Shown here in pieces: positions 54,083 through 62,204 of a DNA stretch of 64,000 nt (position 1 is the stretch's first letter; every line of letters starts with the position of its first letter). The notes under the pieces were generated by a model. That model made no database searches. It saw only the letters and a program-made list of their open reading frames with translations, and was not told the origin of the DNA. The DNA lies in contig NZ_JAUCBZ010000015.1 in the NCBI RefSeq assembly GCF_034676545.1, positions 1,519,001 through 1,583,000 on the forward strand, given 5' to 3'. The DNA comes from Pararhodobacter sp. Lineage in GTDB: Bacteria > Pseudomonadota > Alphaproteobacteria > Rhodobacterales > Rhodobacteraceae. The position numbers were made by a program, and so were the translations under genes.

Positions 54083-54505
54083 ATGAACGCCACCGCAACC
54101 GCCACAGGAATCACCACCTGGCCCGGCCGCGCCGAATTCTGGCTTGATGCCAAGGGCAAAGGCGCGTGGATCGCCGCCATGGTTTTGGGTTTCATCTTCT
54201 TCTGGCCCGTGGGCCTCGCACTCCTTGCTTACATGATATGGGGAAAGAAAATGTTCGGTAGAAACTGCAGCGCTCGCAAATCTCACCAACGCGCCGCTTG
54301 GGCGATGCACCAGCCGTCGGGCAACACCGCCTTTGATGCCTACAAGACCGAAACCTTGAAGCGTCTGGAAGACGAGCAGGCGGCGTTCTCGGACTTTTTG
54401 CACCGGTTGCGTGAGGCCAAGGACAAGTCGGAATTCGACCAGTTCATGACCGACCGCGAGCGCCAGCGCGCCGCGGAGGCCCGGACGGTCGAGCCGTCGG
54501 CCTGA
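54083..54505 (+). CDS. DUF2852 membrane protein
   Basis: 140 aa. One helix (WIAAMVLGFIFFWPVGLALLAYMIW, residues 29-54), then a soluble helical tail. YKTETLKRLEDEQAAFSDFLHRLREAKDKSEFDQFM is the conserved DUF2852 tail. Function unknown. A 7-bp hairpin terminator follows at 54519-54537. Confidence 0.85.
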   Translation: MNATATATGITTWPGRAEFWLDAKGKGAWIAAMVLGFIFFWPVGLALLAYMIWGKKMFGRNCSARKSHQRAAWAMHQPSGNTAFDAYKTETLKRLEDEQAAFSDFLHRLREAKDKSEFDQFMTDRERQRAAEARTVEPSA

Positions 54506-54518
54506 TCCTGACAAAAGC

Positions 54519-54550
54519 GGGGGGCAATATGCCCCCCAACCTCTTTGTGT
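54519..54550 (+). terminator. Hairpin terminator after DUF2852
   Basis: GGGGGGC-AATAT-GCCCCCC stem-loop at 54519-54537 followed by a weak CTCTTTGTGTTT tract. Confidence 0.65.
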
Positions 54551-54766
54551 TTGCGCCAATGGCCACGCCGATGATCGGGGTGGCCATTTTTCATGCGCCG
54601 GTGTGTCGTGTCTCGCGGGGCCGACGTCGCGCCCGGCGCAGGGCTTTCGATTAGCCTGATGGGAGACAATTTCGACAGCGCTTACATAGATTGTTTTTCG
54701 CGTGGAAACCCGGCGTCAATGCGCTAGGTATCGCGCTATGGAAACCGCGGCGGCCAAGGGTGAAAC

Positions 54767-55336
54767 GTGACGGAAGACGCGATCTCAGGGCTTTTGCAGC
54801 GTGTCGCCGGGCAAGACCGGGTGGCCTTTCGCGTGCTCTATTCTGAAGCCGCGCCGAAACTTACCGGTGTTTTGACTCGTATCCTTGGGAACCGAACCGA
54901 GGTCGAGGATGCTTTGCAAGACGTTTTCATACGAGTTTGGCAGCGCGCTGCCCAGTATCAACCCGACAAAGGTCGCGGTATGAGCTGGATGGTGGCCGTC
55001 GCCCGAAATCACGCTTTGGACCGCTTGCGTCGTCGCCCGGAAGCGGCGGGCATGCGACAGGCGCAAGCCCGCGATGCCGAGGGGCAAGACCCCCTCGAGC
55101 GGATCGCCAACTCGCAGCCCGGCGTCGAGGCAAGCTTGATGGCGCAGGGCGAAGCGCGCCGCGTGATGGATTGTTTTGGCGAATTGGAGGAGGACCGCGC
55201 CTCTGCGGTCAAAGGGGCCTATCTTGAGGGCGTGTCCTACCAGGATCTGGCGGCGCGTCACGGCGTGCCGATCAACACGATGCGCACTTGGCTGCGCCGC
55301 GGATTGCAACGGCTCAAGGAGTGTCTGGACCAATGA
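54767..55336 (+). CDS. ECF-type RNA polymerase sigma factor
   Basis: 189 aa. Region 2 with EVEDALQDVFIRVWQRAAQY and SWMVAVARNHALDRLRRR (residues 45-92), region 4 with SYQDLAARHGVPINTMRTWLRRGLQRLKECL. GTG start. Its stop is overlapped (ATGA) by the anti-sigma gene. Similar to the SigK/RpoE-like group paired with RskA-type anti-sigma factors. Confidence 0.93.
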   Translation: MTEDAISGLLQRVAGQDRVAFRVLYSEAAPKLTGVLTRILGNRTEVEDALQDVFIRVWQRAAQYQPDKGRGMSWMVAVARNHALDRLRRRPEAAGMRQAQARDAEGQDPLERIANSQPGVEASLMAQGEARRVMDCFGELEEDRASAVKGAYLEGVSYQDLAARHGVPINTMRTWLRRGLQRLKECLDQ

Positions 55337-55974
55337 CCGACGCCGACCGCCACCCTGAGGACCAAGACGATCTGCTGGCCGCAGAATACGTTCTGGGCGT
55401 GTTGTCGCGCGATGACTGGCGCGCCGCACGGGATCGGGCGCAGGTTGATGGAGGATTCGCAGCGCGGGTTCAGGAATGGGAAAACCGGTTGTCTGGGCTG
55501 AATGACGCGTTCCCGGTGCTGCCAGCGCCAGATCTATTGCCGCAAATCGAGGCGCGTCTCTTTCCGGTGCAACCCGTGAGGCGCCGCCGCTTTGCCTGGC
55601 CATGGCTGGCGGGCGCGGCCGTGGCGGCCAGTGTGACCCTGGCGGTGCTGGTCTGGCCCATCGCGCCGACGCCGATGCCGGTGCAATTGGTCGGCGAGAC
55701 CGTGGCCTTCAATGCCAATTATGACGGCGCGGTGCTGGAGTTTGCCCTTGATGTTGCGGCGGCAGGGCAGGGCCGGGACTATCAGCTTTGGGCGATTGGT
55801 GACGATGGTGTGCCTCGCTCGCTGGGGCTGTTGCGCGGACCTGTCACACGCGTGGCAACCGACTTGGCGCCGGGCGTGACCTTGGCCGTAAGTCTAGAGC
55901 CAGAAGGCGGCGCACCGGGGGCTTTGCCAACGGGCCCGGTTCTGGCGACGGGCGTCTTGCCGGTGGTGAACTGA
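55333..55974 (+). CDS. Anti-sigma factor, RskA-like
   Basis: 213 aa. N-terminal anti-sigma domain (DDLLAAEYVLGVLS..., residues 10-60), one transmembrane helix at about 89-110 and a periplasmic RskA C-terminal domain (VQLVGETVAFNANYDGAVLEFALDV, DYQLWAIGDDGVPRSLG). It would hold the sigma factor at the membrane until released by regulated proteolysis. Start overlaps the sigma stop, a coupled operon. A fasciclin gene lies about 0.8 kb downstream. Confidence 0.92.
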   Translation: MTDADRHPEDQDDLLAAEYVLGVLSRDDWRAARDRAQVDGGFAARVQEWENRLSGLNDAFPVLPAPDLLPQIEARLFPVQPVRRRRFAWPWLAGAAVAASVTLAVLVWPIAPTPMPVQLVGETVAFNANYDGAVLEFALDVAAAGQGRDYQLWAIGDDGVPRSLGLLRGPVTRVATDLAPGVTLAVSLEPEGGAPGALPTGPVLATGVLPVVN

Positions 55975-55984
55975 CGCGACCCGT

Positions 55985-56554
55985 TCACGGGCAGCGCAAA
56001 AACAACGCCGGCCGTGCCGCGACATTTTCAATCACCAGCGTTTCGGGGTTGGGCATGCGCAAGATGGCGTAGCCGTGCAGCATCGGTGCCGAGATCATTG
56101 CACCCAGCATGTTTGGCGACACCTCGCGCAGATCGCCGACTCCAAACAATTGCTGCGCCAAACCGTCTAGGTTTGCGGTGCGCGTAAAGGTCGAGGCCGC
56201 GACAAGAGAATAGGTCACGACATTGCCGGTGGATGCCCCCCGGCTCAGCTGCGTCATCGTGAAGCTGGCAGCACTGGTTGGTGCGATGATCACTCCGCTC
56301 GCAGCGCAGTATCGCGGCCAAAGCGCCGCGTCAAAGGTGCCATCGGGGAACATCTGATCTGCCGCGCCCCATGCGCCCGCAATGTGAGGGATAAGCGCAA
56401 GTCCTTGGCCCATCGTCTGCGCGGGGTCGGCAGTGCCATTGGGGAAGACCTGCGCAAAGGCCTCGGAAAATCCCCGTTCGAGGGTGCTTGTGTCTTGGGC
56501 GTTGCCGCTGATCGGCAGGGCCAGCAAAAGGATCGCAAAATGGATGGGTTTCAT
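55985..56554 (-). CDS. Secreted protein, unknown function
   Basis: 189 aa. Signal peptide 1-19 (ending ISGNAQD). Mature part with ERGFSEAFAQVFPNGTADPAQTMGQ, two Cys (RYCAAS and FLRCP) and Ser/Thr-rich strands; no named family recognised. Convergent with the anti-sigma gene and divergent from fasciclin, sharing the palindrome-rich upstream region, so possibly part of the same regulon. Confidence 0.7.
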   Translation of the reverse strand: MKPIHFAILLLALPISGNAQDTSTLERGFSEAFAQVFPNGTADPAQTMGQGLALIPHIAGAWGAADQMFPDGTFDAALWPRYCAASGVIIAPTSAASFTMTQLSRGASTGNVVTYSLVAASTFTRTANLDGLAQQLFGVGDLREVSPNMLGAMISAPMLHGYAILRMPNPETLVIENVAARPALFLRCP

Positions 56555-56620
56555 AAAAAAGCCTTAGGATCAGAGCGAGTATTTCCGGTTTATATGCCCT
56601 GAGTAATAAGCGTGTTGCCC

Positions 56621-56700
56621 AAGTTTCAAAGAAATTTCGCAAGTTTCGAAACTTTTTTCACCAGTTCTGAAACTTCCACTGATTCCTCCCGTTTCTAAGA
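56621..56700 (+). promoter_or_regulatory. Palindrome-rich control region between the secreted and fasciclin genes
   Basis: AAGTTTC or its complement occurs at 56621-56627, as the perfect palindrome AAGTTTCGAAACTT at 56641-56654, and as GAAACTT at 56669-56675. The last overlaps a possible ECF-type promoter: GAAAC at 56669-56673, 16 bases, CGTT at 56690-56693. The putative start near 56700 leaves a 50-nt leader to the ATG. Operator and promoter are inferred by pattern only. Confidence 0.4.
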
Positions 56701-56750
56701 TATGGGCCGACAAACACAGGCCCCGAAACAACCAAACGGGAGACTACACA

Positions 56751-57314
56751 ATGAAAATGGTTCTTATCGCTGCCGCTGCTGCTACGGCTCTGGGTTCGTT
56801 CTCGGCTTATGCGGCCGGACATTCGGAAAACCCGATGGTCGGTGGCGCGCCAATGCTGGCAGAGCGCAACATCATCGAGAATGCCGTGAACTCGGCGGAT
56901 CACACGACGCTGGTTGCCGCAGTTCAGGCGGCTGGTCTGGTCGACACGCTGCAAGGCGACGGCCCGTTCACCGTGTTCGCCCCGACCAATGACGCGTTTG
57001 CGGCCCTGCCCGAGGGCACCGTTGAAACGCTGCTGATGCCGGAAAATCTGGAAACGCTGCAAAAGATCCTGACCTGCCATGTGGTTGCGACCAATGCGAT
57101 GTCAGATGCGATCTCGACGATGATTGCCGATGATAACGGCAGCCATCCGTTCACCACGGTCGGTGGCTGCGAATTCACCCTGACGCAGGGCGAAGATGGC
57201 ACGATCATGATTGAAGACGGTCAGGGCCGGATCGCCAACGTCACCATTGCCGACGTCGTACAGTCGAACGGCGTGATCCATGTGATCGACAGCGTTCTCT
57301 TGCCTGCCATGTAA
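56751..57314 (+). CDS. Secreted fasciclin-domain protein
   Basis: 187 aa. Signal peptide 1-22 (ending SAYAAGH). FAS1 domain from about 38: NIIENAVNSADHTTLVAAVQAAGL, PFTVFAPTNDAFAALPEGT, ILTCHVVA and NGVIHVIDSVLLP (the H2 and YH motifs adapted). FAS1 domains mediate adhesion. Two Cys (LTCHVV, GGCEFT) could form a disulfide. Linkage to a sigma/RskA pair parallels M. tuberculosis sigK-rskA controlling FAS1 proteins MPT70 and MPT83. Confidence 0.92.
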   Translation: MKMVLIAAAAATALGSFSAYAAGHSENPMVGGAPMLAERNIIENAVNSADHTTLVAAVQAAGLVDTLQGDGPFTVFAPTNDAFAALPEGTVETLLMPENLETLQKILTCHVVATNAMSDAISTMIADDNGSHPFTTVGGCEFTLTQGEDGTIMIEDGQGRIANVTIADVVQSNGVIHVIDSVLLPAM

Positions 57315-57367
57315 GGGTTCGCTTTTGTCAGAGCCGGGTTTCACCTTGTAACCTTGGCAGATTGCGG

Positions 57368-57396
57368 CCTCGGCACTTCGGTGCCGGGGTCGTTTT
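57368..57396 (+). terminator. Terminator after the fasciclin gene
   Basis: CCTCGGCAC-TTCG-GTGCCGGGG stem (9 bp including one T-G pair, UUCG tetraloop) with TCGTTTT after it, 54 bases past the stop. Confidence 0.75.
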
Positions 57397-57412
57397 CCAT
57401 AGGCAAGGGGAA

Positions 57413-57488
57413 TGGTGGGTGATGACGGGCTCGAACCGCCGACATTCTCGGTGTAAACGAGATGCTCTACCAACTGAGCTAATCACCC
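57413..57488 (-). tRNA. tRNA-Val (anticodon TAC)
   Basis: 76 nt on the reverse strand: acceptor GGGTGAT/ATCACCC, discriminator A, CCA encoded. Anticodon stem TCTCG/CGAGA with loop TTTACAC, anticodon TAC at 57453-57455; T arm GTTCGAG. Confidence 0.96.
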
Positions 57489-57564
57489 GCGCGGCCCTGA
57501 TACTCCGAACCGATCAAATCTTGCAAGGGCGGTTCGGGCGAAATTCGACGGTTTTCAATGTTGC

Positions 57565-57579
57565 TTAACCAAGTGTTAA
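57565..57579. promoter_or_regulatory. CtrA-type box upstream of the lipoprotein gene
   Basis: TTAACCAAGTGTTAA is an exact TTAA-N7-TTAA match, 23 bases before the lipoprotein ATG at 57603. tRNA-Val starts 76 bases away on the opposite strand but is less likely to be controlled by CtrA. Confidence 0.5.
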
Positions 57580-57602
57580 GGCTTTTGCGCTTCCCTTGGC
57601 GG

Positions 57603-57926
57603 ATGATGCAGCGCCTTTTCCTCATATTGATCCTGTCCACTGTGGGTTTCATCGCCGGCTGTGCCTCGCCGGGGCGTGAGTATTGGGGGGCGACCCATCG
57701 CACCGTAGAGATCGACGGGCGACGGTACGAGGTTTACGCCAATCTCGACGAGGCGCGTCCGCGGGTGCAGGTGATCCGCATGGGCTATGCGCGCCGACCA
57801 GAGCATGTCGCGATCTTGCCGGCGATGGTTCAAGCGGCCGAGCAGGCGACGGGGTGTCGCGTGGTGGACCGAAGTGCGGCTGGTGATAGCGGTGTGATGA
57901 CTGCGCGATTGACATGCCCGGCATGA
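57603..57926 (+). CDS. Small lipoprotein, unknown function
   Basis: 107 aa from MMQRLFLILILSTV; the lipobox is FIAGC at residue 19-20 region. A YEVYANLDEARPRVQVIRMGYARR segment follows with a conserved AILPAMVQAAEQATGCRV helix. I do not recognise a named family. Its promoter probably contains the CtrA box. Confidence 0.75.
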   Translation: MMQRLFLILILSTVGFIAGCASPGREYWGATHRTVEIDGRRYEVYANLDEARPRVQVIRMGYARRPEHVAILPAMVQAAEQATGCRVVDRSAAGDSGVMTARLTCPA

Positions 57927-58031
57927 AACGGTGTTTCAGTGACTCACCATTCTGTCTAATACTTGCGCAAGATCAAGGAATCACACGTCCGTCACCGTAT
58001 GGTGCCCCGGACATGACATATGAGGCGCAAG

Positions 58032-58214
58032 ATGCTGAGACTGACATCCATTCTTTATGCCGTGGTCGGGACCACGCTGGCCGGGATCGCCATTGTGGTG
58101 GCGCTGACGATGAATATGTACGACGTTCAGTCGATCGTCTGGGCTGCTGTCATCGGCAGCATCGTGGCGCTGCCCGTAAGTTGGCTGATCGCGAAAAAGC
58201 TGAAAGAACTGTAA
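58032..58214 (+). CDS. Small two-helix membrane protein
   Basis: 60 aa: MLRLTSILYAVVGTTLAGIA, then VWAAVIGSIVALPVSWLIAKKL. Homologs in the group are often mislabelled CTP synthetase; the protein is far too short for that. Start ATG 58032 follows GAGGCGC; ATG 58020 is an alternative. Confidence 0.65.
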   Translation: MLRLTSILYAVVGTTLAGIAIVVALTMNMYDVQSIVWAAVIGSIVALPVSWLIAKKLKEL

Positions 58215-58223
58215 ACGACGGAC

Positions 58224-59000
58224 TTACGGCGTCAGGAAGACTCGCACCGTGGCCTCGAACTCGCGCGGTTTCTCGGCGTGCAGCCAATGGCCTGCGCCGG
58301 GGATTCTTGACAGGTGCGCTTTGGGAAACAAGGCGCGAATTGCCGGGCGCGCGTCCGGGCGAACGTAATCCGAATTCGCGCCGGACAAGAACAACGTCGG
58401 CCCGGCAAAGGGTGGCAGATCCGCCGCGATCTCTGACGGCCACCCGGTGATTCCGTCCATGTGATGCTCCAGCGCGTCCAGATTCAGACGCCAGTGCACA
58501 GGCTGCGTTTTCAAGTCGAGCGATTGCAGCAAGAACGCGCGCACTTGGCTGTCGTCAATCTGTGTCGCGAGCCTGCGGTCTGCCTCGGAACGGCTCTTGA
58601 GATCGGTCAGATCCAGCCCGCGCATCGCGTCGATCAACGGGGTCTGGCTGTGCTGATAGGCAACCGGCGCGATGTCCGCGACAAGGAGGCGGTTCACAAG
58701 CTCCGGATGCGTCAACGCCAAAAGCATGGCCGCCTTGCCCCCCATGGAATGCCCCAGCACGTCCATCGGTTGCCCTTCCGCGTCGATGACCTGCGCCAGA
58801 TCTGCGGCCATCGACGGATAATCATGTTGATCGTCCCAGAAACTGCCCGCGTGGTTGCGCATATCGACCGCGACAACCTCGCGACTGTCGGAAAGGCGCT
58901 TGGCGATGGCCCCCCAATTGCGGCCTGACCCAAACAACCCGTGCGCAATCAACAGCGGCGGGAGTGAGGTCGGCGTGCCGTGGCGGATGAGGGTCAGCAT
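58224..59000 (-). CDS. Alpha/beta-hydrolase (YbfF-like esterase)
   Basis: 258 aa starting MLTLIRHGTPTSLPPLLIAHGLFGSGRNW. HGLFGS forms the oxyanion site, GHSMGGKAAML the nucleophile Ser, and GHWLHAEKP the His. Starts 10 bases after DUF817 ends, same strand. Substrate unassigned. Confidence 0.87.
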   Translation of the reverse strand: MLTLIRHGTPTSLPPLLIAHGLFGSGRNWGAIAKRLSDSREVVAVDMRNHAGSFWDDQHDYPSMAADLAQVIDAEGQPMDVLGHSMGGKAAMLLALTHPELVNRLLVADIAPVAYQHSQTPLIDAMRGLDLTDLKSRSEADRRLATQIDDSQVRAFLLQSLDLKTQPVHWRLNLDALEHHMDGITGWPSEIAADLPPFAGPTLFLSGANSDYVRPDARPAIRALFPKAHLSRIPGAGHWLHAEKPREFEATVRVFLTP

Positions 59001-59010
59001 GGTAAAGCTT

Positions 59011-59784
59011 TCAGTGTGTTGCGCGTGGTTTACGGGTCGACCTGGCGCGTTGAGTGGCGTCGGGCAAGACCAGCAAGGCAACGATCAGCGCCACGCACAG
59101 GAACAGATACCACGACCCCAGCGTCGCGAAACTGACCAGCTCTCCTTGCTCTTGTCCACTATACAGCCAAGTCCCGGTAAGTGTGCCAAGGTTTTCAGCA
59201 AGCCACACCCCGAGGGCCGACAGGAACAGTGACAAAAGCATCGGCATCCACAGGTCACGCCCGCCGCTGCGGAATCGAATGCGCGTGCGGCCAAACATCA
59301 GCACTGTGGCGATAAACAGCGCGATGCGAATGTCGATCCACAAATGCTGCGTGAAGAAATTCGCGTAGATCAGAGCGACCAGTCCCAAGGCCATCCAATA
59401 GGGCGGGAAGGGGACAAATCGCATCTCGAAGATACGGATCATCCTGAGAATACAGATGCCCACGGCGGCATACTGGAAGCCGACGAACAGGGGAACATGT
59501 GCGATTGTGAACAATCCACCCTCGGGATACGCCCAATTTCCTTGTGCCGTGTTGAAAAACTCCATGCCAAGACCCAGCGCGCTAAAGACCGCCAAGGCCA
59601 CGCCCTCGTCCGAGGACTCAAGGTGGAATGTGAAAAACAGGACCTGTGTGATCACCGCGACGACCAGCAAGGCGTCGTACCGGGTCACCAGCCAATCGTC
59701 AGGCCAGATCGCGGCAGAGACCGCCATGGCGATCATCAGGATGCCGCCAAACAACCCGGCCCACAGATGTTTGAGCACAAACAT
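59011..59784 (-). CDS. DUF817 membrane protein
   Basis: 257 aa from the ATG, about nine transmembrane helices; GMEFFNTAQGNWAYPEGGLF and FFTQHLWIDIRIALF are typical DUF817 features. The in-frame sequence upstream (TRSAATRKHERALGDFIRARLPDVIEEP) looks coding back to the glyA stop but has no ATG, GTG or TTG, so the true start is uncertain. Between glyA and the hydrolase. Confidence 0.85.
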   Translation of the reverse strand: MFVLKHLWAGLFGGILMIAMAVSAAIWPDDWLVTRYDALLVVAVITQVLFFTFHLESSDEGVALAVFSALGLGMEFFNTAQGNWAYPEGGLFTIAHVPLFVGFQYAAVGICILRMIRIFEMRFVPFPPYWMALGLVALIYANFFTQHLWIDIRIALFIATVLMFGRTRIRFRSGGRDLWMPMLLSLFLSALGVWLAENLGTLTGTWLYSGQEQGELVSFATLGSWYLFLCVALIVALLVLPDATQRARSTRKPRATH

Positions 59785-59877
59785 TGCCGGTTCTTCGATG
59801 ACATCAGGAAGGCGCGCGCGGATGAAATCACCGAGCGCGCGCTCATGTTTCCGGGTGGCAGCAGACCGGGTCAGGGT

Positions 59878-61164
59878 TCAAAGCCCGGGATAGAGCGGAA
59901 AGCGGGCGCAAAGAGCCTGCACCTTTTCGCGAACCGCTGCCTCGACGGCTTCGTTGCCGTCGTCGCCATTGGCCGCCAAACCATCGACGACCTCGACAAT
60001 CCAGTCGGCGATCTGGCGGAATTCAGCCTCGCCAAAGCCGCGTGTCGTGCCCGCCGGAGTGCCCAGCCGAACCCCCGACGTCACCGTCGGCTTTTCCGGA
60101 TCAAACGGAATGCCGTTCTTGTTGCAGGTGATATGCGCGCGGCCCAAGGCCTTCTCGGTCGCGTTGCCCTTGACGCCTTTGGGGCGCAGGTCGACCAGCA
60201 TGACATGGGTGTCCGTGCCGCCGGTGACGATATCGAGGCCGCCTTTCATCAACTGATCGGCCAAGGCCTGCGCGTTCTTGACGACCTTGGCGGTGTACTC
60301 CTTGAAATCGGGGCGCAGGGCCTCGCCGAAGGCCACGGCCTTGGCGGCGATCACATGCATCAAGGGGCCGCCCTGGATGCCCGGGAAGATCGCCGAATTG
60401 ATTTTCTTGGCCAGCGCTTCGTCGTTGGTCAGAATCATGCCGCCACGCGGCCCACGCAGGGTTTTATGCGTCGTGGTGGTGGCCACATGCGCATGTGGGA
60501 AGGGCGATGGGTGCTGCCCACCGGCCACGAGGCCCGCGAAATGCGCCATATCGACCAGCAGATATGCGCCCACCTTGTCGGCAATCGCGCGGAATTTGGC
60601 GAAGTCGATGACGCGGGGGATGGCCGAACCACCGGCGATGATCAGCTTGGGCTGGTGTTCGATGGCAAGGGCTTCGACCTGATCGTAGTCGATCAGGTTA
60701 TCCTGCTGGCGCACGCCATATTGCACCGCGTTGAACCATTTGCCCGACTGGTTGGGGGCCGCGCCATGCGTCAGGTGACCGCCCGAGGCCAGGTTCATGC
60801 CCAGAATGGTATCGCCCGGCTTGACCAGCGCGGTGAACACGCCCTGATTGGCCTGGCTGCCGGAATTGGGCTGGACGTTGGCAAAGCTGCATCCGAACAG
60901 CTCGCAGGCCCGCTCGATTGCCAGATTTTCAGCAATATCCACAAATTGGCACCCGCCATAGTACCGGCGACCCGGATAGCCCTCGGCGTATTTGTTGGTC
61001 ATCACCGAGCCCTGGGCTTCCATCACCGCTTGCGAAACGATGTTTTCCGAAGCGATCAACTCGATCTCGTCGCGCTGGCGACCCAGTTCGAGGCCGATCG
61101 CCTTGGCGATCTCGGGATCGCGGGTGGCAAGGGATTCCGTGAAAAAGCCGGTTGAGGTGGTCAT
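59878..61164 (-). CDS. glyA: Serine hydroxymethyltransferase
   Basis: 428 aa, serine to glycine with 5,10-methylene-THF. Canonical LIASENIVS with the catalytic Glu, EGYPGRRYYGG, VDMAHFAGLVA and the PLP lysine in TTTTHKTLRGPRGG. ATG 61164 follows GGGAG. Divergent from nadK. Contrast with the paralog at 49.5 kb. Confidence 0.98.
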   Translation of the reverse strand: MTTSTGFFTESLATRDPEIAKAIGLELGRQRDEIELIASENIVSQAVMEAQGSVMTNKYAEGYPGRRYYGGCQFVDIAENLAIERACELFGCSFANVQPNSGSQANQGVFTALVKPGDTILGMNLASGGHLTHGAAPNQSGKWFNAVQYGVRQQDNLIDYDQVEALAIEHQPKLIIAGGSAIPRVIDFAKFRAIADKVGAYLLVDMAHFAGLVAGGQHPSPFPHAHVATTTTHKTLRGPRGGMILTNDEALAKKINSAIFPGIQGGPLMHVIAAKAVAFGEALRPDFKEYTAKVVKNAQALADQLMKGGLDIVTGGTDTHVMLVDLRPKGVKGNATEKALGRAHITCNKNGIPFDPEKPTVTSGVRLGTPAGTTRGFGEAEFRQIADWIVEVVDGLAANGDDGNEAVEAAVREKVQALCARFPLYPGL

Positions 61165-61340
61165 GCGCGTCTCCCGCCGTTGGGTGGCTGATGTTTGAGC
61201 CGGTGTATAACGCCGCTTGTCCGGATCGGAAAGCAACGAAAACGCCCGTTCGTAATACAGATGCGAAATACCCTTTCCGATTGCTTGCAGGGCGCGCATT
61301 TGCGAAACCTGCCGGGAACCCCGTCTCGAGGAGAAAACCT

Positions 61341-62135
61341 GTGCCAGAAACCGGACTTCAGGCCGCGCGCAAGAAACGGATGCCGATCGTGTTTCTTGCC
61401 AGTCAGGCGCCTGTCGCCCAAGAGGCGCGTGCCGCGTTGGTGTCGCGCTACGGTGATGCGCCTCTGAGCCAGGCCGGTGTGATCGTCGCATTGGGGGGTG
61501 ACGGGTTCATGCTGGAAACGCTGCACGCCACGCAATCTCGCGATGTGCCGGTCTATGGCATGAACCGCGGGACCGTCGGGTTCTTGATGAACAGTTTCGA
61601 CCTTGAGGATCTGCCGGCCCGGCTGGAGGCGGCGCAGGAAACAACGTTGAATCCGCTTGCGCTGAGCGCCACTGACGCGGCGGGGATGGTGCATGAGCTT
61701 TTGGCGATCAACGAGGTGTCGTTGCTGCGCGAAGGCCCGCAAGCCGCACGGCTGCGCATCTCGGTGGATGGTTTGGTGCGCATGGAGGAACTGGTGTGCG
61801 ACGGTGCGTTGGTGGCAACACCTGCCGGGTCGACGGCGTATAACTATTCCGCGCACGGCCCGATCTTGCCGATTGGCGCGGATGTTCTGGCCTTGACCGC
61901 CGTTGCCGCCTTTCGGCCCCGCCGTTGGCGCGGCGCGTTGCTGCCCAAATCGGCGGTCGTGCGATTTGACGTGCTGGAGGCCGCCAAACGCCCGGTGATG
62001 GCAGAAGGCGATGGGCAAAGCGTACGCGACGTGGTTTGCGTGGAGATCCGATCCGAGACCACGGTGCGGCACCGGTTGCTGTTCGATCCGGGGCATGGGT
62101 TGGAAGAGCGGCTCATTCGCGAGCAGTTTTTCTAA
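61341..62135 (+). CDS. nadK: NAD kinase
   Basis: 264 aa with GTG start at 61341, seven bases after GAGGAG; ATG at 61380 is an alternative that removes 13 residues but has no ribosome site. GGDG in VALGGDGFMLETLH, GMNRGTVGFLMN and DGALVATPAGSTAYNYSAHG are signature motifs. Makes NADP+ from NAD+ and ATP or polyphosphate. Confidence 0.95.
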   Translation: MPETGLQAARKKRMPIVFLASQAPVAQEARAALVSRYGDAPLSQAGVIVALGGDGFMLETLHATQSRDVPVYGMNRGTVGFLMNSFDLEDLPARLEAAQETTLNPLALSATDAAGMVHELLAINEVSLLREGPQAARLRISVDGLVRMEELVCDGALVATPAGSTAYNYSAHGPILPIGADVLALTAVAAFRPRRWRGALLPKSAVVRFDVLEAAKRPVMAEGDGQSVRDVVCVEIRSETTVRHRLLFDPGHGLEERLIREQFF

Positions 62136-62181
62136 CCGGCGCGCTACTGTGGGAAATGGGGTGCCTCACGCAACCGTTTCT

Positions 62182-62201
62182 TGAGTATTTTTGGCAAGAT
62201 G
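62182..62201 (-). repeat. Rhodobacterales-type 3'-flank element, copy B
   Basis: TGAGTATTTTTGGCAAGATG, the reverse complement of the element at 26607 with two differences. Between the convergent nadK and sulfotransferase-like ends. Confidence 0.6.
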
Positions 62202-62204
62202 AGG

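Noticed and set aside
57558..57602. Lipoprotein start at the upstream ATG 57558 (MLLNQVLRLLRFPWR)
   Set aside because: The extension would put the CtrA-type box inside the coding region and add a second hydrophobic stretch before the signal; ATG 57603 gives a standard lipobox.
61165..61340. Glycine riboswitch upstream of glyA or nadK
   Set aside because: The region between the divergent starts shows no aptamer-like paired helices or GGAG core; only ordinary promoter-like sequence.
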